From Antedon bifida (Eukaryota; Echinodermata; Crinoidea; Comatulida; Antedonidae), in assembly GCA_963402885.1 (NCBI GenBank), contig OY727097.1, positions 1,860,001 through 1,924,000 of the forward strand: a DNA stretch of 64,000 nt, in the 5' to 3' direction. The notes beneath the pieces are model-generated. The model was not told where the DNA came from, did not search any database, and worked only from the letters and a program-made list of their open reading frames with translations. Shown one piece after another: positions 54,328-64,000 of this stretch; within the stretch, counting starts at the first letter, position 1, and each line of letters begins with the position of its first letter. Position numbers and translations under genes: made by a program.

Positions 54328-57300
54328 CCTAGATTTTCTGAGCCGTTTTCTTATCTGCAAGTCCCATCTGGCCGATAAAGCTCTACGACAAGGACCAACA
54401 TCCGAAAGAAGTTTCTTTCGTTGACGAGCTTTCTGCTGGGCCATAGCATTTAAAGCACCCAAGGCACAATCAAATGTCGGAACTTCCCCTATAAGAAATT
54501 CATAACGATTAACCAGATATTATTTTTGTTTATATTTCATATGCATCCAACACCGTATAAATCACCAATTACAGGATGGATAAACTATTTTATAATTATT
54601 TTATCGTGCTTATAAACTAAGTCTCATTTGAGGCTTAGGGAGTGTAGTTGAAGGAGTCATGAGTTACAACCCTGGCACTAGGTCAGGATTGAACCCTGGC
54701 ACTAGGTCAGGATTGAACCCTGGCACTAGGTCAGGATTGAACCCCGGCACTAGGTCAGAATTGAACCCTCGCACTAGGTCAGGATTGAACCATAGACAGA
54801 CCATAGATTGGCAGGCACGCATGTTAATCACCAAGCTACAGTTTCACATAGCTCACTAAATATCAAGGATATCCATCCAAGTGACATTCACTTAGATACA
54901 GAATTTTTTTAAAGGGTAAGCGTTTGCCTAAATATGAATGGTAATAGAGTCACTGAACTCTATTCAGGTGTATCTACATAGAATTGCCATTCATTCGTTA
55001 CCTCCTTCTGGTGTTGCCTCTTTACAAGCTTCAAGAACTCTTTTCATGAGGCTAGGCCCTGCCAGTGTTCTTGACACTCCGATACGAGAAAGAATGCTGC
55101 CTGGCGTGAAGCGACTTAGTGCAGACCCAGGTTGGTTGGTCTTGTTCTCTGTTTTGTAATCTTTAAGACTACTCCAATCTATCTCTAACAAATCTTTTGC
55201 TGCATGTAAGAAACAAAATTGAAAATGAAAGTAAAAGTTATGGGGACTAATTGGATTACAAAACTATTGTTAAGCTGTCTTCACTATCAAACTTTATGTG
55301 ACAAAAAATATATGGACATGATGATGTCATACCACTACTATATTGTGGCATATCACTACCATACTTGGGTACATCACACTTTCGTCAAACTAGTTTGATA
55401 GTGATGCTTGGGAATGATCAGATAATAAAAGCCTACGGTTCTGGTGGTAGAACGAGTCTTCCCGGATAAGGACTATAAACCGTAGGTCCAGTGTACACAT
55501 CTAGCTCATGTGAACTTTAAAGAACCTAGTACATCTTTCAAGACGTATAGTATAATATATCACAGTCACTGTCACACACATCCACTTATCATAACTCATC
55601 AAGAGGGCCCCTTGATTGTCAGCATAAGCTTTTAGGGTCACCCTCTATACATGGAGGTTTAAAATCCATGCTCTATAAATAAGGTGAAATAAAATAAAAT
55701 GTCTAACATGGCACTTGCAGTTGTACATGGCTTACCTATATCAGATTCAGGTTTAGGTTCCTTCGTTGGTAAGCCTGCTGCATCAGTTGATTCACTATGT
55801 AAGACTTTCTCAATATCATCATCATCACTGAATGAATCATAGATATTATTGCTAGTATTCTCCATTTTTACATCATCCTCAAAATGTCTAGGCTCAGCTA
55901 CTGGAGACCTGTCTCCTTTTGCTTCCACACAGGTGTCAATGCTCGGAGGAGGAGGAGGGACAATTCCTTCGCTTGATACCTCCTTTCTTATCTCAACTTG
56001 TTTGAATGAAGGTTCTGTGTTAATTACCGGTTTGTCTGTTAATCCGCTCCGAGTTTCACTCCTTGGTCTCTCCCCTCGCGCTCTTTGATATCGTTCCCGC
56101 TCGTAATACTCTCTTTGTCGTTTATTTTGGTTATCGGAATTTACAGAACTCTGTTGACTAGAAGAGCTGCCTCTGCTATGACTTCTTCTAGAACGTTCTT
56201 GTCGTTCAGACATGATTATCGGTCTTTCTTTTTGTTTGTACTCTTTGGGTTCCTTCCTTTGGTCTTCAGATTTCATTGGAATGTCTTTTGGTGTTACCGC
56301 TAAAGATTCTTCTTTCTTTCTATCAGAAGAATCTTCATTCCATATCTCTTCACTCCCTTCCTCATCTGACCAGTCACTAAATACGGGTTCAACTTCTTCT
56401 TTCGGTGGTCTGTCACTGTCTATACTCTTATTTTCAATGTTTTCTTTATTTTTTTTCTCCTCACTATTATCTTCCATTCCACGTTTAACTAATGCTTGTT
56501 CTAATGGTCTGTCATCCGGTCGGAACGATTCCTGAACAGCCAGCCCTGCTTCTTTATATCTTGTATCTCTATCTTTAGAGTCCTCTTTCCTGTAATCTTT
56601 TTGTTCTTCAATTGACCAATCTTTATAGCGATCTCTCCCGTGTTGGGAATCCCTCCCATGTTGGGGATATCTATTGGCATCAGCTGGCATGTCAGCAGGT
56701 CGACGGTAACCTTCACGGGGCTGTTCTCTTCTTTGGTCTCGTGGGCCTGGACTTGGACTTTGTCCCAAGCCTCTTTGTCTACTACTTGACTCGTTAAGCT
56801 GCCTACGCTTCTGAGATGGCGATATAGATCTTACTTCATCTCGTGGTCGTTTTCTAAATAATAAAGAATTATATAGCAAAGTTAAAAACAATAACAATTT
56901 AAAAACTAATTTAACTAAAAGCTGCAGAACAAATACCCTTTGACATATCAAAGTTGTTAAGACGGGGACAGCTTAATCCATAACATTGACATAGGTTGCA
57001 TGCAGAGACGATGCTAAGCTTCTGGAAGTGGATTAGCAATTTCCTTAAAAAATATACGTAGGCCTATGATATATAAACCGACTAAAAAATTGCAAAAAGT
57101 AACATTAAAAACATTAACACATTACATTCTAGGTGCAAACAAAACCATTCAGTATACCTTTCTGGACGAGTATAGGGTTACCCAGTGTACTGGTACATTT
57201 TTTTAATTAAGGCTCGCCCATCGCAAGATTTTTATTCTTTATCTTCCAGGGAATCTGCCTTCAAACTCTGAGCTCATATAATTATTTTATTGCTTTGTAT

Positions 57301-60300
57301 GTCTGAGTATGTAAATAAATGTAATGAAACTTGAAACTTGATATAAAAAAAATAATAATAAATTGTTCTTACCTTCCCTCAGGATTGTCCTTACGATAAT
57401 AAGCATCACCGTGATCACGGTGCTCGTATCGCTCATAATTCCCTCGCCCTCGTCGGTCATCTTGAATTGGGGGAGCATGGTGACGTGGTGCATATTTGTT
57501 CATCTGATAACGATCATCCATCGGAATATGAGGCGGAATCGGTACATCTCGATAGTACTTACCACGACCTCGACCGCGGCTGTGTTCTTGCGGTGGATAC
57601 AATTCTTCAGGTCTGTCTTTGAAGCCTACAGATATAAGATTACATACATCAATAAACAATATCAAGTTTTCAGAAAGTTCTGTTTCAGAATTTCATTGTG
57701 AATTTGGAAGTGCAGGAATGTATAGGTTATGTGTCCTTACCTGGAGGTATAGCGTATTTGCTGCTTTTTCTAGAGTCATATTTCTCAGATGAACCGGTCC
57801 TGTACTGCTCTACCCTCGGTCTAGGAGATATCGAACGCTTAACAGCTGGAGAGTAAGACCTACGTGAGCTTGAAGGCGACGGTGAGTGAGGTCTCTTTCG
57901 GAATTGAGTAGGTGGTGTTGGACCCCTGCTTGAAGTTTGAGACATACTTCCATATGAGTGGGACGCACGACCTCTTTTTGATGGTACACTAGGTGAACAG
58001 TCACGGTAGCGTTCAAAGGGTATCTGCTTTTGAGTAGGGGGAGAGGAAGGGCTACGATCGCGGTTTACAGAGTAAGGCGATTCAGATTGAGTTGGCGTTG
58101 ACGGAGAATACGTCTTAGATGGCGAAGTGTATCCACGGCCCTTTCGATTTTGTGGCGGCGGTGGCGGTGTCAAAGACGCCCTCTTGTGCGGAATCATTTC
58201 AGATACATTTTTTTTCTTTTGATGAGTAACAGGCATTTTTTCATCCTTTGGTCCAGATCGACTCCTGTGCAGTTAACAAAAGGACATACATGATATTAAG
58301 AAAACTTGGATAATCTAGTAATAATAAAGGAGTTAATTAATAATTGTAAAGTTAAACATTTATAAAACTACACTCTTTCTCAGGGGTGCCTTAAGCTCTG
58401 TCTACACTATCAAACTAGTTTGACAAAAAAAGTGCGATGTGTCCAAATATGATAGTGATATTCTCAAATATGGTAGTGATATGACATCATAGTGTCCACT
58501 TTTTGTCACATAAAAGACTGTCTGATAGGATGAGACTACTGTCTATGTGACTTATCATTAACAGTGACAAAATATGAGAGTGAAAAGTGTCGGCCTCGTA
58601 CAGACATGTATTATTGTTTATTCATACCTTTTTCTTTTCTTTTCTATATCTTTTGATTTTCCTTCAAATTTTGCTTCTTTTACTTTTTTCTTGTTTTCTT
58701 TGTGTTTAATTTTCTTTGGTTGATCTAAATCATGACCTTTTGACTTTTGACCTAAAGACGCTTGTTTACTAGAACTTAAGTGACCTTTATGTTTCCCCTT
58801 TGGCTGATCTGGTGAAATAATTCTTTTATCTTTCACACTGTAAATAAAAAGAAATGCTACTTATTTCCTGTAAAATTGTTGAATTCAACGGTCAATTCAA
58901 CGAAACTCGCCGGAACGTTACGTCAACTAATAATAATATATATAATATTTTCAAGAGCAAATACCATAACCGTTAAAACATGAGGAAATAGAATATCAAC
59001 TTAAGCTCACTTATACATTTTTATTTTATTTTTTATTTTATTCAATTTTCAGGCACAAACAACAACATGAAATACATGACAATGGTGCCGGCCCCTGTGG
59101 ATTGCCATGAGTGTTAAGCACTATCAAATTGGCTCTCTATAAGTGCACCTCAAACATATAAAAGTAAAACAATAAAAATACATAAGATATAAAAAATTGA
59201 ACAATTTCGTCATTATAAAAAAAAATGTGCTTACGGTTTGTACTTCTTTTCACGAGATCTTCCACGCTTCTGCTTGACTTCAGCGGTGGCAGCCTTTTCA
59301 CGTTTACCCTGTTTTAGCAGCCTCTTTTTCTTTGTTTTGCGACTGACGGGTGACGGAGATCGCGACAGACTTTCTTCACTGCTGCTGCTACTGCTGCTGC
59401 TGCTGCTACTGGAGGTGCTGTCACTATCGCTACTTGAACTTGATGATGAACTACTCTCACTGGAAGACTACAAAATGGAATTATTATCAATCAAAATCAA
59501 TCAAAATCAATTTATTCTATAAAGGTAAGGATATGCACAACAATGTCATTAAGAAGTTAAGGAAAAGGGAACTTAAAATAAGCAAAGCTTTTAAGCCAAG
59601 ACCCTTAAAAAACAATTAACGTAACAAGAAGTTACTAATATCAATAAAAACAAATACTTAGTATTTAGGAGCAATATATAGTTCATAGTTCATTTTATTT
59701 GTCCATACGGAAATTCATGTGACATACAATATTGCTCAAAGTTAAAAGGTTAATACAATAAAATTACATAGCAACAAAATTCAACGACTCAACTACGGTT
59801 ATTAAAATATCTAATTGAGTATGGAATAAAAGAAGTGTGGTTGGTGTATGACCATTATTCATGAAATCATTAGGAAAAGGATTAAAATGTTTAGTGGACA
59901 CAGTAGATCACTAAATTTGATTGGCTAGGATGGTAAAGTATAGATATAGATTTGCTGTAATTTGATTGGCTTGTAGTTGATGATTATTCAAAATGCTCAG
60001 TTCCCAGTAGGATGCAACGCATGTGATTTGACCAATCAGTGGCGATGGATTAATCAAACTGTCGCTTGTCATTGGTCAACTCGCTAGCGCTGCGCTTACA
60101 TCATTGCGTTGCATCCTCCCTACTGGGAACCAAGCTTTAGGTGACTAGAGGTTACCTTTTCTGGTTGTATATGTTCTCTTTCACTATCAATTTCTTCCAT
60201 CTGCGCAAGTTGACGTTTTAATTCTTGCCTTCGACTTTCCAACTCGCGTTCATGCTCAGATTCTTGATCTATCCAGTCATCTGAAACAAATTGTATATTT

Positions 60301-61973
60301 TTGTATGTAGGCAAATGCTGCAATACAGAGCTCATATGTATCACATGTGACCCATCTATTGTAGAATTGAAATTATTTAGGCTACATCATTACAGCGACA
60401 TATGTGATATTTCTTATATGATACAGTAGTCACATATGATTCACATGTTGGGTTGTATCAAATTGAATTTAGGTAAATACTGTACGTACAGTATACAACT
60501 AATATTCAGGGATTGGAATACAAACTTCTAGCTAGTTGCAAATTGTTAAAGATGTATTGTCCCCCTGAATTTTTATTTTTTTTTCATTTTTGCTGTTGAT
60601 TAGTCATTTTAATATCATATAATAGTTATCCACTTTGACCAAAACTCGAAAAAAAAAATTATTTACCTGAAAAACCTGTAATTAAAAGCCAAAAATAGTC
60701 ATATTGGCTGCCAGCCAATGGATTTTTTTTGGTTGAATTTAACCATTTATTTTGTCATTTTAGTGAAAATTTAATTTTTTTTTAAATTTCCAAACCCAAC
60801 CAACAGCAAAAGAAATTCGCCAATAACAGGAGGGTAAACACGATACAAATAAACTGAACACTTTGTTCTTAAACCGATTCAATGAATCTGAAAAAATATC
60901 AAGGCCATCATCAATAACTATATAATTTAGTCAGTTTGTTGTGTTTGCTCATTTTGTCAGTAATTCAATAAGCGATTTTCTAGCCGTGTGTCTACAGGAG
61001 GTGATGATGACGTACCTTGTGGTGGGTACCTTTCCCAGCCTGCTCCATCCTCATCATGCTCACTACTAACTGGATGCCCCTTCACAACCATTGAACCCAT
61101 ATCTTTAGATTTCTTTTTCTTACGTCGATCTGGATCCTTATCTTTGTTCCTTTTAGATTTTTCCCTCTGAAAATAAATATCAAAATTCTTCAGTATTTGC
61201 TACAAAACCATTGCAATTTCATGAATGGCTTTTTTATATTTCTTGTGTGAATATTTTCTGATATATTTATTGAAATGCTATATTTTATCTTCATGTGCTA
61301 CTTTTAAGAGGATTCACAGGCTCTTGTCATAGGGATTTAGTTCCCTTTTGTGTTTCCTGCCACTTACTTTGTAGATGTTTGTTTGATTGGCAATAAAGAA
61401 TAAGAAAAACCTCTTGCAATTCAGTTAAACAATAAATGTACAAACTTATTTCATGGTTTATTTCATTCTTACTTTAGTCGAAGGTGATCTAGATCGATCA
61501 TAGCCATGCTTTTTTAATTCAGAACGTTTGCTTTCAACTCTTAAACGAAGGTCACCGGAATCAGCTTCTGAAGATCTACGGACAAAATATAAAAAATTTG
61601 AAAAGGCAAAACATTGATTTTTATTTGTTCATGATTACAAATAGTATTGCATCGCTTTATATAGAAGAGTGGGTACCTGTAAGGGCCGTGCAAAAAATGA
61701 CACTTTGATCCAAAAACACAATGTCCATCTCTTAGCCAGTTTCGGCATTTATCCTGCCGACCTCCATCACGCTGGTAAATATAAAATGGTTACTAATACG
61801 GTATCATCCTGTATCATTGTTTATATAAACATAGCATAGGCCTACAATAAAAATAGTAGTGTCATCATTTCGTTTAAAATGATTTAAAAAAATAAACAAC
61901 CTACCCCTCCGCTTGCCCCTGGACCAAGTCGTTCAAAAACACTGGGGCGGCGTGACTCTGAATTATCTCTCAT
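54328..61973 (-). CDS. ZC3H13: ZC3H13 orthologue, CCCH zinc-finger subunit of the m6A writer complex
   Basis: Minus-strand coding exons: 61973-61905, 61771-61677, 61575-61473, 61166-61016, 60280-60156, 59467-59235, 58837-58628, 58264-57741, 57625-57373, 56853-55736, 55199-55002, 54488-54328, in phase throughout (1080 codons). N-terminal RRPSVFERLGP precedes one CCCH finger (C-RNWLRDGHC-VFGSKC-HFLH); then DDWIDQESEHERELESRRQE, a polyserine stretch, long Lys/Arg/Ser-rich and SP-rich disordered regions, FSDWSDEE, and a conserved C-terminal domain (LEIDWSSL, FTPGSILSRIGVSRTLAG, ALGALNAMAQQ, LLSDVGPCRRAL, IRKRLRKSR). This matches human ZC3H13 at both ends; the middle is shorter (human about 1670 aa). 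In animals it bridges WTAP/VIRMA/CBLL1 and helps keep the complex nuclear. After 54328 a GTAAGT donor suggests one more exon, not found; reading through gives a stop at 54309-54307. A non-coding first exon probably ends at 62418. Confidence 0.94.
54568..54848 (-). mobile_element. SINE family 4, copy 2, with a five-fold B-box expansion
   Basis: Same layout as 40985-41147 (CAGGATGGATAAACTATTTT, AGTCTCATTTGAGGCTTAGG, CACCAAGCTACAG), but the segment CTGGCACTAGGTCAGGATTGAA is tandemly repeated with a 24-bp period at about 54669-54795. On the minus strand each unit contains GGTTCAATCC, a near-consensus polymerase III B box; five are present. It lies between the last two recognised ZC3H13 exons. Confidence 0.8.
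55268..55410. mobile_element. MITE family A, copy 13
   Basis: Ends TTAAGCTGTCTTCACTATCAAAC and ACTAGTTTGATAGTGATGCT, the right one decayed. It lies about 70 bp upstream of the acceptor of the ZC3H13 exon 55199-55002 and adjoins the SINE at 55435. Confidence 0.75.
55435..55625 (+). mobile_element. SINE family 2, copy 3 (headless)
   Basis: GGTAGAACGAGTCTTCCCGG, GTAGGTCCAGTGTACACATC and AAAGAACCTAGTACATCTTT match the reverse complement of 31301-31500. The tRNA-like head and part of the tail are missing. Confidence 0.75.
58391..58530. mobile_element. MITE family A, copy 14 (right end decayed)
   Basis: Left end TTAAGCTCTGTCTACACTAT is perfect and ATATGGTAGTGATATGACATC follows. After CTTTTTGTCACATAAA the right terminal repeat is replaced by GACTGTCTGATAGG. 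It lies in a ZC3H13 intron. Confidence 0.8.
59020..59220 (-). mobile_element. Possible LINE 3' tail or other A-tailed element
   Basis: TTTATTTTATTTTTTATTTTATT followed by CAATTTTCAGGCACAAACAACA and GGTGCCGGCCCCTGTGGATT resembles a reverse-oriented A-tailed 3' end. A similar AATAAATGAACTATG-like tail occurs at about 59680-59710. No coding part is seen, so the class is uncertain. Confidence 0.35.
59994..60139. mobile_element. MITE family C, copy 3
   Basis: Ends TGCTCAGTTCCCAGTAGGAT and CTACTGGGAACCAAGCTTTA, with TTTGACCAATCAGTGGCGAT / GTCGCTTGTCATTGGTCAAC inside. It ends about 16 bp from the donor of the ZC3H13 exon 60280-60156. Confidence 0.85.
60546..60790. mobile_element. MITE family B, copy 5 (right end missing)
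   Basis: Left end TTAAAGATGTATTGTCCCCC is perfect. TTATCCACTTTGACCAAAAC and GGCTGCCAGCCAATGGATTT follow, and the copy fades out after TTTTGTCATTTTAGTG. It lies in a ZC3H13 intron. Confidence 0.85.
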
Positions 61974-63277
61974 TGTTAAATGTTGCTTATTAGACCTACA
62001 AAACAATATAAAATTAAAAAATACCGGTTTTAAATTACGTTTTAAAATACATTACCCCACCTCAGATTCTGACAAAATGCATGAATAGAAGGAAAAGTAT
62101 AGTAGTGTGATGACGTTATCAATTCCTGCGTAATATTTTGTACCCTATTTGATTATTTAGTCTGTTGTTAAAGACAAATTTATGAAATTGGGACGAAACA
62201 ACTCCTGTCCTGTCCCATGCTCATCCATGCAATGACAACCGGCTTCTCTAACTTCTTTCTATCTAGGCCTAGGCCGAGTAAGTAGGCCTAGGCTGGCTCT
62301 AGCGTAGTAAACGAAGTGAGCAATGAACGGAGTAAACAGTACACACTCTTCTAGCTAGCTAACTTAGTTTCACAATAAATAATGAGTATAATTTAATTCA
62401 AAATATATTATACTTACCTTTAGTTTAAAATGTAAAAGTAATTTATTTAGTCACAAAACTTAGCCCCCAGCAGCAAAACATTTATACCACCACCGCTAGC
62501 TGAATTCGGAAATCAACAGCGCACTCACACGACCGACCTTTTATTTCAATCAATCAAAAAGACCGAGACAAAGATCGATATTTGTCGATATATCAATCTT
62601 CGTTTCAATGAATCAATCGTTCCATTTTTAAAGCGCTATTCCAACGATCATTGGCAAAAAAAAAAAAAACAGAAAAATCCATCCGATTCATCCAGTCAGG
62701 GAATAGTGACATAAATTTACTTTTAAATTAAAATTTCTGTAAATGCATTCTGTATTATTCACTCTGCCTTTATAATGTATTTACTTACAAGCTTGTAAAA
62801 TACATGGGTGGGCATTTATAGTATCAACAGACACAACTAAATAAAACCAAAGCAATCATTTTTATACAGTATTTATATATTTTCCATAATACAATTATGT
62901 AGCATTGTACATAAAAATAATTATGTTAGTAGTCGCACAATATTTTATCATATAAATCATCAAAAATAAATTACAAATTGTTTCATTTTGTATTATTTCA
63001 ATACAGTAATTTTAATGCAAAATCAGTCAACTATTAACATACAATATTTTGTTGTTGAAATATATTATTATAAAAATAAAAGAATCTTAAAGAAGCAATC
63101 AGTATAAACTGGAATGTATACTACAGTATTTTCTCTTCTAATAAAATAAGATATATACAGGCAATTAAATAATTTGGCTCTAATTGATTTTAGTCTAAAA
63201 AATTTGTGTTAAGCAACTTTCGATAAAAAGAAACAAAGTAATAATATTTATTTTATATATTTAAAGCATTAATAGAT
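61974..63277. other. ZC3H13 5' region and serpin 3' region
   Basis: The ATG exon of ZC3H13 has an acceptor just upstream (AG before GTCTAATAAGC), so a non-coding exon must lie to the right; CTAAAG-GTAAGT at 62418-62412 (minus strand) is a good donor for it. AGGCCTAGG-type phrases cluster at 62262-62300 between them. The presumed promoter is around 62420-62600. Beyond is AT-rich sequence. A minus-strand AATAAA at 63252-63247 is the likely polyadenylation signal of the serpin gene. Confidence 0.55.
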
Positions 63278-64000
63278 CTACAGCTCATCGTGGTCACTTG
63301 TATTTTGAGGTTTAGCCATTCTTCCCATAAACAGCGCCATCTCGGTACGCCGATCACGTATGATAAACAGGAATGGGTGATCAGCCCTGAACTGGATGTT
63401 GCGTTCAATAGAGCGCGTACTCAATCTTACAGACGTAGCCGCTGCTGCTTCGCTACCCTCCTCATTTACGTCAATAAACGCTTTATGCCGTACTTCTGAC
63501 ACGTGTAACTGATCTGCTGTCGAGATACCGGACAAATCAGCCTTGACCTCGTCAAATAAATGACCCATCCCCATCTTAATAAGCGCATCATTTAGTTGGA
63601 ATTCCTCTGTAAGACTGAATTTTGGAAGATATAGTTCAACTTTGTCACGGCGCAATGTAGACGTCCACGATTGCAGAAGAGAAGCCGATAATTTCCTTTC
63701 CAAAAGCGCTAACCCATCCGTATCATCAGGCAACACAATGAGCATGCTCAGATCATTGCCCTTATATGGTAAATCGAGAACCAAGCATTTATTACCAGAA
63801 TCATATGTGATATTAAAATGCCGCTTTTGGAACATTAAATCGCAGTTAACTTTCTCATTTGATGAAACGTGAAAAACCCCTTTGTGTGTATGTTCCATAT
63901 CAAACTGGTTTAACCAATTCCCCTTAAAATAAACAGCATTCACCAGAATTAATCTTGTTAATGGATCGATTTCCTTCAACAAATCTTTAATTTTCCCATT
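63278..64000 (-). CDS. Serpin with C-terminal HDEL, partial (N-terminal part beyond window)
   Basis: The frame is open from the window edge (NGKIKDLLKEIDPLTR) to a TAG at 63278, giving the C-terminal 240 residues of a serpin (family about 380). Landmarks: LVNAVYFKGNW (s3A region), DLPYKGNDLSMLIVLPDD, VELYLPKFSL, MGMGHLF, VSEVRHKAFIDVNEEGSEAAAAT (hinge), and DHPFLFIIRD. The hinge is of the inhibitory type (Gly at P15, small residues P12-P9, Thr at P8). Counting from it puts P1 at Arg in RLSTR|SIERN, with the same loop length as alpha-1-antitrypsin, so a trypsin-like protease is the likely target. The protein ends SDHDEL; HDEL is an ER-retrieval signal, placing it in the early secretory pathway like HDEL serpins of insects. 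No intron interrupts this part. Confidence 0.93.
   Translation of the reverse strand, partial: NGKIKDLLKEIDPLTRLILVNAVYFKGNWLNQFDMEHTHKGVFHVSSNEKVNCDLMFQKRHFNITYDSGNKCLVLDLPYKGNDLSMLIVLPDDTDGLALLERKLSASLLQSWTSTLRRDKVELYLPKFSLTEEFQLNDALIKMGMGHLFDEVKADLSGISTADQLHVSEVRHKAFIDVNEEGSEAAAATSVRLSTRSIERNIQFRADHPFLFIIRDRRTEMALFMGRMAKPQNTSDHDEL

Noticed and set aside
55849..56797. Several plus-strand frames rich in Ser/Phe/Leu
   Set aside because: They are antisense shadows of the charged, disordered ZC3H13 exon at 56853-55736.

Overview
This is eukaryotic nuclear DNA. It is AT-rich, its genes have many small exons with GT..AG introns, and it is crowded with short non-autonomous transposons, tRNA-derived SINEs and minisatellites. 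Gene content (ENOX, MPI, a NALF/FAM155-type NALCN subunit, dyskerin, an HNK-1-family sulfotransferase, ZC3H13, a serpin) is animal. Repeat style and gene structure suggest a marine invertebrate, perhaps a deuterostome such as an echinoderm. That placement is inference; no gene here fixes the phylum.

Layout. 1-3134: repeat-rich sequence downstream of ENOX. 3135-12148 (-): ENOX, 13 coding exons whose lengths sum to an exact reading frame. 13277-17451 (+): mannose-6-phosphate isomerase, divergent from ENOX, seven coding exons found and a tiny first coding piece missing. 17452-30284: AT-rich, gene-poor, with two minisatellites (54 bp and 49 bp units) and dispersed repeats. 30285-35324 (-): two exons of a NALCN auxiliary factor; the 3' exon was not found. 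37853-46706 (-): dyskerin (DKC1), complete in 11 exons, one intron holding a 2.45-kb repetitive element. 47266-49540: a SINE and LINE relics. 50065-52382 (+): a complete three-exon sulfotransferase. 54328-61973 (-): ZC3H13, 12 coding exons plus a probable non-coding first exon near 62418. 63278-64000 (-): C-terminal part of a serpin ending in HDEL, running off the window.

The genes do not form a pathway. DKC1 (rRNA pseudouridylation, telomerase RNA) and ZC3H13 (m6A writer complex) both act on nuclear RNA. MPI (mannose supply), the sulfotransferase (Golgi glycan sulfation) and the HDEL serpin touch the secretory pathway. I read this as ordinary metazoan gene order, not a functional cluster.

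The most distinctive material is repetitive: at least seven terminal-inverted-repeat element types, at least five different tRNA-headed SINE families, elements sitting within a few bases to tens of bases of splice donors, a nearly perfect 208-bp foldback, and the 2.45-kb element built from about a dozen copies of a GTTACGGACGGGAC-type motif in both orientations. I found no sign of a new enzymatic system.
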